Part shown: piece by piece, positions 1-6,224 of the stretch
How the letters are laid out: the number at the start of each line of letters is the position of its first letter
Numbering within the stretch: the stretch's first letter is position 1
Assembly (NCBI GenBank): GCA_020025295.1
Contig: JAHHSJ010000064.1
Coordinates: forward strand, 1-9,284
From: Oscillospiraceae bacterium
GTDB lineage: Bacteria > Bacillota > Clostridia > Oscillospirales > Oscillospiraceae
DNA: 9,284 nucleotides
Reading direction: 5' to 3'
Made by a program: the position numbers and the translations under genes
The notes under the pieces: model-generated
Database searches by the model: none
Told to the model about the DNA's origin: nothing
What the model saw: the letters and a program-made list of their open reading frames with translations, nothing else

Positions 1-40
1 TTTGTGTGTTGTTTCACGTTGTTTAATTTACAAGGTACAC
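1..40 (-). other. boxA-like rRNA operon leader, running off the left edge
   Basis: Read on the minus strand, the last 40 bases contain ACCTTGTAAATTAAACAACG. This resembles the boxA-type segment (CTTTGAAAACT...AACG) found in Firmicutes rRNA leaders, where the antitermination complex loads. It lies immediately downstream of four consensus promoters, which suggests that a 16S gene begins just beyond the window. No part of the rRNA itself is visible, so the identity of the downstream gene is inferred from the promoter architecture and this one motif. Confidence 0.4.
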
Positions 41-69
41 GCTTTGCCGCTCTCACGAACAGCTTAGTT

Positions 70-98
70 ATTGTATCATAACTTGCACTGTCTGTCAA
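70..98 (-). promoter_or_regulatory. Tandem sigma-A promoter P1 (nearest the downstream gene)
   Basis: Minus strand: -35 TTGACA at 93-98, a 17-nt spacer, and -10 TACAAT at 70-75. An A-rich stretch (TTTGAAAAAAGTGC) sits directly upstream of the -35, like an UP element. Predicted initiation is near position 63, so transcripts leave the window to the left. Confidence 0.85.
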
Positions 99-178
99 GC
101 ACTTTTTTCAAATCTTTTCAAGCATTTCTGCTGGATTTGATTTGATTTTTGTACTTGCCGCTCAAAAGCAGCTTGACT

Positions 179-207
179 ATTATAGCAAACCACTTTCTCT
201 TTGTCAA
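179..207 (-). promoter_or_regulatory. Tandem sigma-A promoter P2 (perfect consensus)
   Basis: Minus strand: TTGACA at 202-207, exactly 17 nt, then TATAAT at 179-184. Both hexamers match the sigma-A consensus completely. An A7 tract lies upstream of the -35 and AAGCTG lies around the predicted start. This is the strongest-looking promoter of the array. Confidence 0.9.
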
Positions 208-286
208 GCACTTTTTTTCAACTTCATTCGAGGTGTTCCACTCAAGAAATTGCGTTTTTGTGCTTGCCGTTGAAAACAGCTTATCT

Positions 287-315
287 ATAATAGCAAAAGG
301 ATGCTTACTTGTCAA
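287..315 (-). promoter_or_regulatory. Tandem sigma-A promoter P3
   Basis: Minus strand: TTGACA at 310-315, a 17-nt spacer, and TATTAT at 287-292. It has the same upstream A-tract/GTGC and downstream AAGCTG as P1 and P2. Confidence 0.85.
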
Positions 316-390
316 GCACTTTTTCTTCCCCTTGTCACTGCCTTCCGGGTGCAAACAGGGATAAAAAAGCACTCACTTGTGAGCTTGCTA

Positions 391-419
391 ATATTACTAC
401 ATTTTTCCACGCTTGTCAA
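391..419 (-). promoter_or_regulatory. Tandem sigma-A promoter P4 (most upstream)
   Basis: Minus strand: TTGACA at 414-419, a 17-nt spacer, and TAATAT at 391-396. The flanking sequence has diverged from the other three and lacks the GTGC box. The spacing is retained, as is AAGCT after the -10. It lies about 100 bp downstream of the gerAB stop. Confidence 0.75.
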
Positions 420-520
420 CAGAATTCGGCCTGTTTTCGCGTATTTTTTGACCTTTTTCCTTCTCCTCTACATCGTGTATCCTCTCCCGGTATTTTTCCG
501 CTAAATATAGTGTACATTTC
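420..520. other. AT-rich spacer between gerAB and the promoter array
   Basis: No convincing gene is present. On the minus strand the segment is A-rich (for example GGTCAAAAAATACGCGAAAAC) and lies just upstream of P4, where it could act as an UP-like or regulatory region. I see no hairpin followed by a T-run that would end the ger operon before the promoter array. Confidence 0.4.
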
Positions 521-1417
521 TCATTGTGCAGGCCGCTTTCCAAAGAGCAATCCAATATACCCCAGTATTGCGCCTACCACAAAGAGCACAGCCAGCCAAA
601 TCTCCTTTGCCGGCACAAGGCAAGCCATTAGGAACACTGCTGCCGCCGCAGCACCTTTGCCCCACTTTCCTCCGGGGCTTTCGGAGAGCAGCCGGGTGAG
701 AATGGTGGTTTCTCCCAACACCCACAGAGCAGATGCCAGCACGCCAAAGCGCATTTGGTAGGCGCCTGCATTACAGAGAGTCAAAAAGGGGTAGTGCAGC
801 AGCGATACCAGCGCAGCGCCCTCTGCTCCGGTGGTGACCGCCACCATCGCCGCTCCTAGACCGGCGGACACCATACCGGGCAGCCGTCCGGTAGAAGGAA
901 GCAGAAAGGAAACCGCCCCGGCAGTGAGTAAACACATTCGGAAGCCTTCGGACACATCCGCCCAGCTTCGGGGCAGCAGCTGCTGCGGGTTAAGCATATA
1001 CAGAGTAAAGCCCACCAGCACCACCGCCGTGGAGGCCAGCGCCCACATCATCAGCTTGCCGTACCGCTCCTGTGCCTTGGGTTCCAGACAGCTGCCCCGC
1101 CAACCCAGCAGAAGCACCAGCGCCGCCGGAACCACATAGTCCCAGCCGGGGTAGCTGTACGCCGTGACGCTTTTGGTGCAGATACGCAGGGTCACCGCCA
1201 TCACCGGCAGGGACCAGAGCCAGCGAGCCGCCCCAAGCCAGCGTCCCAAGGGCGATGTCGGCCAGTGGCGGGCAAGGCACACGGCGATTGCCGCACCACA
1301 GAAGCTGCCCAGCCAGCCCAGTGGAGTGGCAGCCAATCTGCCCACCAACAAGCTGAACACGCCGATCATTCCGGAGGCGGACAGCCAGCCCTGGACACGG
1401 CGGCTGCTGCTGGTCAT
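521..1417 (-). CDS. gerAB: GerAB-family spore germination protein (short B subunit)
   Basis: The product is the probable B subunit of a GerA-type germinant receptor, which in characterised systems is an APC-superfamily membrane protein that binds the germinant in the inner spore membrane. It has 298 residues, almost all hydrophobic, with roughly nine to ten membrane segments (for example about 10-28, 33-50, 123-142, 158-174 and 273-293). The N-terminal SSRRVQGW resembles the start of GerAB proteins, and LLPRSWADV (about 147-155) resembles their conserved NLLP loop. Family members are usually about 360 residues, so this one is short and diverged, and the assignment leans on its position after gerAA and gerAC. 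The ATG overlaps the gerAC stop by 4 nt (ATGA). A GTG 24 nt upstream (1441) has a better Shine-Dalgarno (GGAGG, 7-nt gap) and would add eight residues. It could instead be an unrelated small permease. Confidence 0.72.
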   Translation of the reverse strand: MTSSSRRVQGWLSASGMIGVFSLLVGRLAATPLGWLGSFCGAAIAVCLARHWPTSPLGRWLGAARWLWSLPVMAVTLRICTKSVTAYSYPGWDYVVPAALVLLLGWRGSCLEPKAQERYGKLMMWALASTAVVLVGFTLYMLNPQQLLPRSWADVSEGFRMCLLTAGAVSFLLPSTGRLPGMVSAGLGAAMVAVTTGAEGAALVSLLHYPFLTLCNAGAYQMRFGVLASALWVLGETTILTRLLSESPGGKWGKGAAAAAVFLMACLVPAKEIWLAVLFVVGAILGYIGLLFGKRPAQ

Positions 1418-2004
1418 TCGGATTTCTTCACTGTTTTCCACCGTTTCACCTCCACCTGTCCTTCCCAATCCTCCAGAACCGGGAACCGGGTCTCCTGTGA
1501 CTCTGCAAGCTGGGAAAGCCGCTCCATTGCCGTTCCGGTCTTACCCGTACCTGCCCGAGCCAGCTCCTCCAGAGAACAGGCCGGCCCATTCTCCTCGGAA
1601 AAGCCGTCCAAAAACTCATCCGCCGTAGTTCCCTCCGGCAGCAGATAGATTTTGGCATAGAGGGTCAGCTCCGGGTCCGAGAGAAAGGCGTCGGCAAAAT
1701 CCGCCATGGCATTCTCCTCGATGACCCACTCCGTGGCGTGGGCAAAGGAGGCTCTCCGACGACCCAACAGATCCTGTTTGGCTTTTTTGTAGCTTTCCCC
1801 CTCACCGGACACCCGCTCCGACTTTCGCTCCGTGTCGCCGGTCTTTAAGGCGGCGGTGACGCCCTCCAACCGAAGCTTATCCCCTCTGGCCAGCGTCACC
1901 AGCCGCACCACCGCCTCATCTCTGGCATCCAACTGCTCCGGCAGAGCCGAGCAGGCGGCAAAGGTGAAGGCCATCAATAAAATTACCCACAGCAGTTTTT
2001 TCAT
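1414..2004 (-). CDS. gerAC: Ger(x)C-family spore germination lipoprotein, N-terminal part only
   Basis: The product is the probable C subunit (lipoprotein) of the germinant receptor. It has 196 residues. Residues 1-18 form a lipoprotein signal peptide: a lysine pair, a hydrophobic stretch, then FAAC with Cys18 as the lipidated residue. The segment at about 67-122 follows the conserved Ger(x)C pattern: GEGESYKKAK, then RRRASFAHATEWVIEE, then a run ending in LYAKIYLLPEG. Typical Ger(x)C proteins are about 370-400 residues with two to three domains. This one stops soon after the first domain, and there is no frameshifted remainder before gerAB, so it appears naturally short rather than broken. 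The ATG at 2004 overlaps the gerAA stop (ATGA) behind GGAGA. Longer upstream starts in this frame would lie inside gerAA and would lack the signal peptide at the N-terminus. Confidence 0.8.
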   Translation of the reverse strand: MKKLLWVILLMAFTFAACSALPEQLDARDEAVVRLVTLARGDKLRLEGVTAALKTGDTERKSERVSGEGESYKKAKQDLLGRRRASFAHATEWVIEENAMADFADAFLSDPELTLYAKIYLLPEGTTADEFLDGFSEENGPACSLEELARAGTGKTGTAMERLSQLAESQETRFPVLEDWEGQVEVKRWKTVKKSE

Positions 2005-3458
2005 TTCTGATTTCTCCAATCCAAAGGGCGCAGGGACAGATCCCGGAATTTTGCCAGTGCTGACGGTGTGCGGGTCATATCTCTGGGGGTCTTGGGTACA
2101 TCCGGCGCAAAAGGCGCAAGCCAAGGCACACCCAGCGGCACAAGCTCCGAAAGATGACAGCACAGCCACCCGATGCCCAGCACGATGCCCACCATGCCGA
2201 AGGCTCCTGCCAACACCGCCAGCATCAGCCGGACGGCCCGGAGGGCGTTTGCCATATCCTGGTCCGGCAGGGTGTAGCTGGCAATACCGGCTGCCGCCAC
2301 CACCACAACCACCACCGGCGACAGCAGCTTCGCCTGCACCGCCGCCTGGCCAACCACCACCGAGCCGATGATGCCCACGCTCTGCCCATTGAGCTGGGGC
2401 AGCTTCACTCCCGCCTCCTGCAGCACCTCAAAGGCCAGTAGCAGTCCCACCACCTCCAAAGGCGGCGGTATGGGTACGTTTTGTCTTGCGGCGGCTATGG
2501 TCTCCGCCATGGCAGCCGGCATCATGCCGAAGTGGAAGGAGGCCACGGCGATATAGCCCGCCGGCAGCAGCAGGCTGATTCCCACGCAGAGAAACCGCAC
2601 CACCATCAGTCCCCAGACCACCATCCACTGGTTGCTTCTGTCCTGAGGCGTGCGGAAGCAGGGCGCCGCATTTCCCGGCACCAGCCAGCCCTGTGCGATG
2701 CCGTCGCAGAACACCCCCACCCGGCCTTCCATCAAGCCCAGACAGAACCGGTCCGGCCGCTGGGTCATCTGGCACAGAGGGAACGGGGTTCGGCGGTTGT
2801 CGGTGAGGGCGTCGGTGAGAGGCTGGGTGTTCAAGAGGGCGTCCACATCCATGCTCCGCACCCGGGCAAGGGTCCTCTTCACCAGTTCCGGGTTGGTGAT
2901 CCCCTCCATCCACACCACATCCACCTTGGTTCGGGACTCCCGACCCACGGTGACGGTGCGGATACACAGCCGCCAAGAGTGCATTCTTCGGCGCACCAGC
3001 GAGGTGTTGTTCCGAATCGCCTCCACAAAGGAGTCCTTGGCTCCCTTCTGGTCCGGCTCGTCCTCCGGGGGCTGGATGGAGCGCTTATCCTCCGTGGGGA
3101 CCGGGATCAGGAACATGGTTTTGCCCACTTCCAGCGCGGCGCAGCCGTCACACAGTGCCACGCAGGCCTCTTCAAGGTCCTTGGGCGGCGGCAGCACCAG
3201 CGTCCACACGCCCCCGGAGTCAATCCACTTCACCGGGTCGGTCTTGGGGTCCATGGTCACCAGCGGACGCACCACATAGTCATTCAGCCGCTCCGTGCGC
3301 ACCATACCCAGCAGCCAGTACACCTTGGCCTGTTTTCCCCCGGGCAGCGCTAAGTCCAGCTTGAGAAAATCCGCCGCTTTGGCAAAGACCTGTTCCAGAC
3401 CGGCTCCCGTGGCCTTCTGATCCAATCTGCGATAAGGCGGATGAAAGGGAATTTTCAA
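2001..3458 (-). CDS. gerAA: GerAA/SpoVAF-family spore germination protein (A subunit)
   Basis: This is the A subunit of a GerA-type germinant receptor in the inner spore membrane. It has 485 residues, a normal family length. The soluble N-terminal half carries the family signature FVEAIRNNTSLVRRR at about 144-158. Membrane segments lie near 277-299, 361-386, 408-430 and 436-454. Between them are PAGYIAVASFHFGMMP (about 299-314), VPIPPPLEVVGLLLAFEVLQEAG (about 328-350, start and end conserved) and GIIGSVVVGQAAVQAKLLSP (about 362-381), all characteristic of GerAA/SpoVAF. I chose the TTG at 3458 because AGGAGG at 3468-3473 sits 9 nt upstream. A longer reading to 3683 would run through the neighbouring terminator. 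It is the first gene of the gerAA-gerAC-gerAB operon, behind a sigma-G-like promoter. SpoVAF alone is the main alternative, but the C and B genes argue for a receptor. Confidence 0.92.
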   Translation of the reverse strand: MKIPFHPPYRRLDQKATGAGLEQVFAKAADFLKLDLALPGGKQAKVYWLLGMVRTERLNDYVVRPLVTMDPKTDPVKWIDSGGVWTLVLPPPKDLEEACVALCDGCAALEVGKTMFLIPVPTEDKRSIQPPEDEPDQKGAKDSFVEAIRNNTSLVRRRMHSWRLCIRTVTVGRESRTKVDVVWMEGITNPELVKRTLARVRSMDVDALLNTQPLTDALTDNRRTPFPLCQMTQRPDRFCLGLMEGRVGVFCDGIAQGWLVPGNAAPCFRTPQDRSNQWMVVWGLMVVRFLCVGISLLLPAGYIAVASFHFGMMPAAMAETIAAARQNVPIPPPLEVVGLLLAFEVLQEAGVKLPQLNGQSVGIIGSVVVGQAAVQAKLLSPVVVVVVAAAGIASYTLPDQDMANALRAVRLMLAVLAGAFGMVGIVLGIGWLCCHLSELVPLGVPWLAPFAPDVPKTPRDMTRTPSALAKFRDLSLRPLDWRNQK

Positions 3459-3467
3459 GAACCCATC

Positions 3468-3473
3468 CCTCCT
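3468..3473 (-). promoter_or_regulatory. Ribosome binding site that fixes the gerAA TTG start
   Basis: A perfect AGGAGG on the minus strand lies 9 nt before the TTG at 3458. The ATG that directly follows it (GGATGGG) is in another frame and reaches a stop after three codons. Confidence 0.85.
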
Positions 3474-3487
3474 AGTTTCATTTTTGC

Positions 3488-3518
3488 CAGTATGACCCAA
3501 ATCACCGCCGAATATACC
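3488..3518 (-). promoter_or_regulatory. Sigma-G-like (forespore) promoter of the ger operon
   Basis: Minus strand: GGTATA at 3513-3518, 18 nt, then CATACTG at 3488-3494. The Bacillus sigma-G consensus is roughly GHATR, 17-18 nt, CATAMTA, so the -35 fits and the -10 differs at the last base. Predicted initiation near 3481 leaves a leader of about 20 nt before the gerAA TTG, which includes the AGGAGG. Late forespore expression is where germinant receptors are normally made. No good sigma-A promoter is seen here. Confidence 0.6.
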
Positions 3519-3557
3519 TGTCGATACCATATATAATAATAGTAGTATGCCGACTGC

Positions 3558-3597
3558 AAAAAACCGCCCCGTCCTGTTTGAAACAGGACGGGGCGGT
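3558..3597 (-). terminator. Intrinsic terminator of the FAD-dehydrogenase gene
   Basis: A perfect 17-bp inverted repeat (3563-3579 with 3581-3597, GC-rich, ACCGCCCCGTCC type) is followed on the minus strand by T6 (plus-strand A6 at 3558-3563). It begins 22 nt after the stop of the minus-strand dehydrogenase gene. There is no T-run on the plus strand, so it acts leftwards only. It separates this unit from the ger operon. Confidence 0.95.
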
Positions 3598-3618
3598 GAA
3601 ATTCGGTTTGATTTGCAA

Positions 3619-5007
3619 TTAAATGCGGCCTGCGATGACACGGGCCACCTTGATGCCGGAGGCACCGGCCTGAGCCAGACCACGGGTGGTACCGGCGCCG
3701 TCGCCGATGGCGAAGAAGTTCTTCATGGGAGTTTCCAGCTCGGAGGTCAGATCCACACGGCCGGAGTAAAACTTCACCTCTGCGCCGTAGAGCAGGGTGT
3801 CGTAGTTGGCGGTGCCGGGAGCGATCTTGTCCAGCGCATAGATCATCTCGATGATGTCGTCCAGCTGACGCTTGGGCAGAGCCAGAGACAAATCGCCGGG
3901 AACGGCAGCCTTCAGCGTGGGACGGGTGTAGGACTGACCCAGACGGTGGTCATTGGTACGCACACCCTTCACCAGATCGCCAAACCGCTGCACCAGCACG
4001 CCGCCGGCCAGCATATTGCTCAGAGAGGCGATGTGCTTGCCGTAACGATAGGGCTCGGTAAAGGGCTGGGTGAACTTGTTGCTCACCAGCAGGGCGAAGT
4101 TGGTGTTCTCGCTGCGCAGCTCGGGGGCGGAATAGCTGTGACCGTTGACGGTGTTGATGCCTTCCACATTCTCCGCCACCACATGACCGTAGGGGTTCAT
4201 GCAGAAGGTGCGGACGCTGTCGCCGTACTGCTTGGTGCGGTAGACCAGCTTGGACTCATAGACCACATCGGTGATATGCTCAAAGACCTTGGCAGGCAAC
4301 TCCACACGAACGCCGATGTCCACCTGATTGTTGATGAGGTTGATGCCAAGCCGCTTGCACTCACCGGAGAACCACTCGGCGCCGCTGCGTCCGGGGGCTG
4401 CCACCAGATAGGTGCAGTCCACCTGCTCGCCGCCCGCCAGCGTCAGGCGATAGCCCTCACCCGCCGGGTCGATATGCTCCACGCCGGTGCGGAAGCGGTA
4501 CTCGATGTCAGACTTGAGGTACTCATAAATATTGGTCAGGATGCGGAGGTTATTCTCGGTGCCAAGGTGCTTGCACTCCGCCTGAAGCAGGTGCAGGTCA
4601 TGCTCCAGCGCCTTCTTTTCCAGTGCCTGAGCCTCGGGGGTCTGGGTGGAATAGCGCTGCGTGGTGGCGCCGAACTTCACATTGATGCTGTCCACATAAC
4701 GGATCAGCTCCATAACCTCGCCGGCATCCATATAGTCGGTGAGCCAGCCGCCGAAAGCGGTGGTGAAGTTGAACTTTCCGTCGGAGAAGGCGCCTGCGCC
4801 GCCGAAGCCGCACATGGTATCGCAGATGGGGCAGTTGACACAGTGATCCACCTTGCCTGCCACAATGGGGCAGTGACGGGAGTAAATGTCCGCACCCTGA
4901 TCCAGCACCAGCACCTTCAGCTCCGGACGCAGCTTTTTCAGCTCGTAACCGGCAAAGATGCCCGCCTCACCGCTGCCGATAATGGCAACATCATACAGTT
5001 GATTCAT
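3619..5007 (-). CDS. FAD-dependent dehydrogenase, COG2509-type NAD(P)/FAD oxidoreductase
   Basis: A cytosolic flavoprotein of 462 residues; the substrate is not known for this family. The N-terminal Rossmann motif DVAIIGSGEAGIFAGYEL (6-23) binds the FAD ADP part, and VLVLDQG (32-38) ends its second strand. The C-terminal FFAIGDGAG (431-439) is the second FAD-contact motif seen in such oxidoreductases. GFGGAGAFSDGKF (67-79) is typical of COG2509. Just before it is a cysteine cluster, C46, C56, C59, C62 and C66; the last four form CX2CX2CX3C, like an iron-sulfur ligand motif. The ATG at 5007 follows GGAGG by 4 nt. The gene has its own promoter and a strong terminator, so it is probably monocistronic. 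The family is certain to me; the reaction is not, and the thiol or Fe-S role is inference. Confidence 0.88.
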   Translation of the reverse strand: MNQLYDVAIIGSGEAGIFAGYELKKLRPELKVLVLDQGADIYSRHCPIVAGKVDHCVNCPICDTMCGFGGAGAFSDGKFNFTTAFGGWLTDYMDAGEVMELIRYVDSINVKFGATTQRYSTQTPEAQALEKKALEHDLHLLQAECKHLGTENNLRILTNIYEYLKSDIEYRFRTGVEHIDPAGEGYRLTLAGGEQVDCTYLVAAPGRSGAEWFSGECKRLGINLINNQVDIGVRVELPAKVFEHITDVVYESKLVYRTKQYGDSVRTFCMNPYGHVVAENVEGINTVNGHSYSAPELRSENTNFALLVSNKFTQPFTEPYRYGKHIASLSNMLAGGVLVQRFGDLVKGVRTNDHRLGQSYTRPTLKAAVPGDLSLALPKRQLDDIIEMIYALDKIAPGTANYDTLLYGAEVKFYSGRVDLTSELETPMKNFFAIGDGAGTTRGLAQAGASGIKVARVIAGRI

Positions 5008-5026
5008 GATTCCTCCATTTCATACG

Positions 5027-5071
5027 CTGCGGCTGGAAACCCGGTGTGGGCTCATGGGAAAGAAGCCGCAG
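5027..5071 (-). promoter_or_regulatory. Possible structured leader of the FAD-dehydrogenase mRNA
   Basis: An 8-bp perfect stem (CTGCGGCT at 5027-5034 with AGCCGCAG at 5064-5071) encloses 29 nt. It sits about 20 nt before the start codon, within a predicted 5' leader of about 125 nt. A smaller stem, GCTTTC/GAAAGC (5106-5111 with 5122-5127), lies near the predicted transcript start. I do not recognise any known riboswitch class. Confidence 0.3.
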
Positions 5072-5139
5072 ATCGATCCCCATTCCGTCGAACGAGGAAA
5101 TTGGTGCTTTCTCACAGCAAAGAAAGCAAATTATTTCCT

Positions 5140-5169
5140 ATTATATCATGCCATTTTTCAGAAAAGCAA
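5140..5169 (-). promoter_or_regulatory. Sigma-A promoter of the FAD-dehydrogenase gene (extended -10)
   Basis: Minus strand: TATAAT at 5140-5145, preceded by TGA, giving an extended -10 (TGATATAAT). TTGCTT at 5164-5169 is a weaker -35 with an 18-nt spacer. The predicted start is near 5133, leaving a leader of about 125 nt. Confidence 0.7.
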
Positions 5170-5227
5170 GCCTTTCTCCTCCGTTTTTCACTCCGTTCCC
5201 ACGGTTCGCCGCCTTCGCACAGAATTC

Positions 5228-5256
5228 TTGCTTTTTCCGCTTTTCTCATGTAAAGT
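5228..5256 (+). promoter_or_regulatory. Candidate promoter of the CPBP protease gene
   Basis: Plus strand: TTGCTT at 5228-5233, 17 nt, then TAAAGT at 5251-5256. Both hexamers are only partial matches, so this is a modest candidate. It lies 34 nt before the TTG start. Confidence 0.35.
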
Positions 5257-5276
5257 AGGAGCAAGAAATTCCATAA

Positions 5277-5282
5277 AGGAGG
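5277..5282 (+). promoter_or_regulatory. Ribosome binding site that fixes the TTG start of the CPBP gene
   Basis: AGGAGG lies 7 nt before the TTG at 5290. No ATG lies nearby in frame, so this decides the start. Confidence 0.85.
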
Positions 5283-5289
5283 GATTTAT

Positions 5290-6210
5290 TTGAAGGAAAT
5301 CACCCCCAAAACACGGCTTCGCCGTGATCTCGGTCGAGTCGGCTGGGGTCTGCTGCTGTTCTTTCTCGGCACACAGCTGATTCCCGCCTTCGTGATGCGG
5401 CTGCCTTGGCTCAGAGGCCATCAGGCGCTGTCCTACATTCTGGGCTATATCTGTATCTACGGCATCTCGCCCCTGTTGCTGCTGCTGTTGATTCACCGTC
5501 TGCCCAAAGGGGAAAGCCCCGGTCTGCCCCTCAGCCCCCGTGCTCTCGGACGGGCAATGGTGTTTAGTCTTGGTATGTCGTCTCTGGCAAACTATGTCAC
5601 CTTGGGCATCATCACCCTGATGGAAACCACCGGACTGACCACCGGCAACCCCATGGAGGCTCAGATTTCCTCCCTGCCCTTCTGGCTCAACTTCCTGATT
5701 GCCGGCGTGTCCGCTCCCATCTGCGAAGAGCTGATCTTCCGCAAGCTGCTGCTGGATCGGCTGCGCCCCATGGGCGACCGTGCCGCCATCTGGATCAGCG
5801 GCGTGGCCTTCGGGTTGTTCCACATGAACCTGTACCAGTTCTTCTACGCCACCCTGCTGGGCCTCATCTTTGCCGGCATCGTGCTGAAAACCGGCAAGCT
5901 GTACCACAGCATCCTGCTCCACGCCGGAATCAACATCTCCTCCCTGCTGCTGAGCCAGCTGGCCCCTCTCGCCGAGGAGAACCCGGCCGTGAACGGTCTG
6001 ATTGGAATGCTGGGCATCGGTATTCTGGCCTGCGTGGGCTACTCGATCCACCTGTTCTCCCGGTACTACCGCACCTACCGCCACGATCCCCCGACGCTGC
6101 CCTTCACCACCCGTGAGGTGCTGCTCACCCTGCCCAAGTCCGTGGGCGTCTGGGTGCTGGTGCTGGCCAGTCTGGCCGGCAGCATCGCCATCATCTTTTT
6201 GTCGGTATAA
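5290..6210 (+). CDS. CPBP-family intramembrane metalloprotease (CAAX/Rce1-like)
   Basis: A 306-residue integral membrane protein with about eight hydrophobic segments (for example about 18-35, 47-68, 90-110, 130-143, 165-177, 183-198, 236-256 and 285-304). It carries all three catalytic motifs of the CPBP (Abi, PF02517) family: EExxxR at E146-E147-R151, FxxxH at F174-H178 and HxxxN at H211-N215. These glutamates and histidines build the glutamic/metal-dependent active site inside the membrane in Rce1-like enzymes. Bacterial members have varied or unknown substrates; some are linked to bacteriocin self-immunity, but no bacteriocin gene lies nearby, so that role is not supported here. The start is TTG at 5290 behind AGGAGG. 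It is divergent from the dehydrogenase gene and convergent with the ABC gene, so probably a single-gene unit. The family assignment is firm; the function is open. Confidence 0.92.
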   Translation: MKEITPKTRLRRDLGRVGWGLLLFFLGTQLIPAFVMRLPWLRGHQALSYILGYICIYGISPLLLLLLIHRLPKGESPGLPLSPRALGRAMVFSLGMSSLANYVTLGIITLMETTGLTTGNPMEAQISSLPFWLNFLIAGVSAPICEELIFRKLLLDRLRPMGDRAAIWISGVAFGLFHMNLYQFFYATLLGLIFAGIVLKTGKLYHSILLHAGINISSLLLSQLAPLAEENPAVNGLIGMLGIGILACVGYSIHLFSRYYRTYRHDPPTLPFTTREVLLTLPKSVGVWVLVLASLAGSIAIIFLSV

Positions 6211-6224
6211 GCAAGCAAAATAAG

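Larger units (their letters stand above)
41..331 (-). repeat. Three imperfect direct repeats, about 74 bp each, carrying promoters
   Basis: Three similar segments lie at about 41-114, 151-224 and 260-331, so the period is 108-109 bp. On the minus strand each reads: A-tract with GTGC, then TTGACA, 17 nt, a -10 hexamer, then AAGCTG and CGGCAA. The 34-37 bp between modules are not obviously conserved. A fourth, diverged relative at about 381-425 keeps only the two promoter hexamers and AAGCT. The simplest reading is tandem duplication of a promoter module, with selection on the promoter and the first transcribed bases. Confidence 0.85.

Noticed and set aside
363..385. Hairpin plus T6 on the minus strand just after P4 (CTCA/TGAG)
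   Set aside because: The stem is only 4-5 bp with a tiny loop, too weak to call a terminator or attenuator.
41..425. CRISPR-like array
   Set aside because: The repeats are about 74 bp, imperfect and only three to four in number, and each contains a promoter. There are no uniform spacers and no cas genes.
149..761. Short open frames in the left 760 bases, both strands
   Set aside because: They run across the tandem promoters or oppose gerAB, lack ribosome sites, and have cysteine/phenylalanine-rich, motif-free products.
3543..3549. Second CATACTA (minus strand), a perfect sigma-G -10
   Set aside because: There is no matching -35 at 17-18 nt (GC-rich terminator stem there), so I favour the promoter at 3488-3518.
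3459..3683. N-terminal extension of gerAA by 75 codons
   Set aside because: It would be translated from inside the terminator and the end of the neighbouring gene, and lies upstream of the AGGAGG that fixes the TTG start.
3547..5253. Long plus-strand open frame (568 codons) opposite the FAD-dehydrogenase gene
   Set aside because: Antisense shadow of a clear flavoprotein gene. It starts inside the neighbouring terminator, shows no domain motifs, and has the H/G/V/L/Q-rich composition typical of the reverse strand of GC-rich genes.
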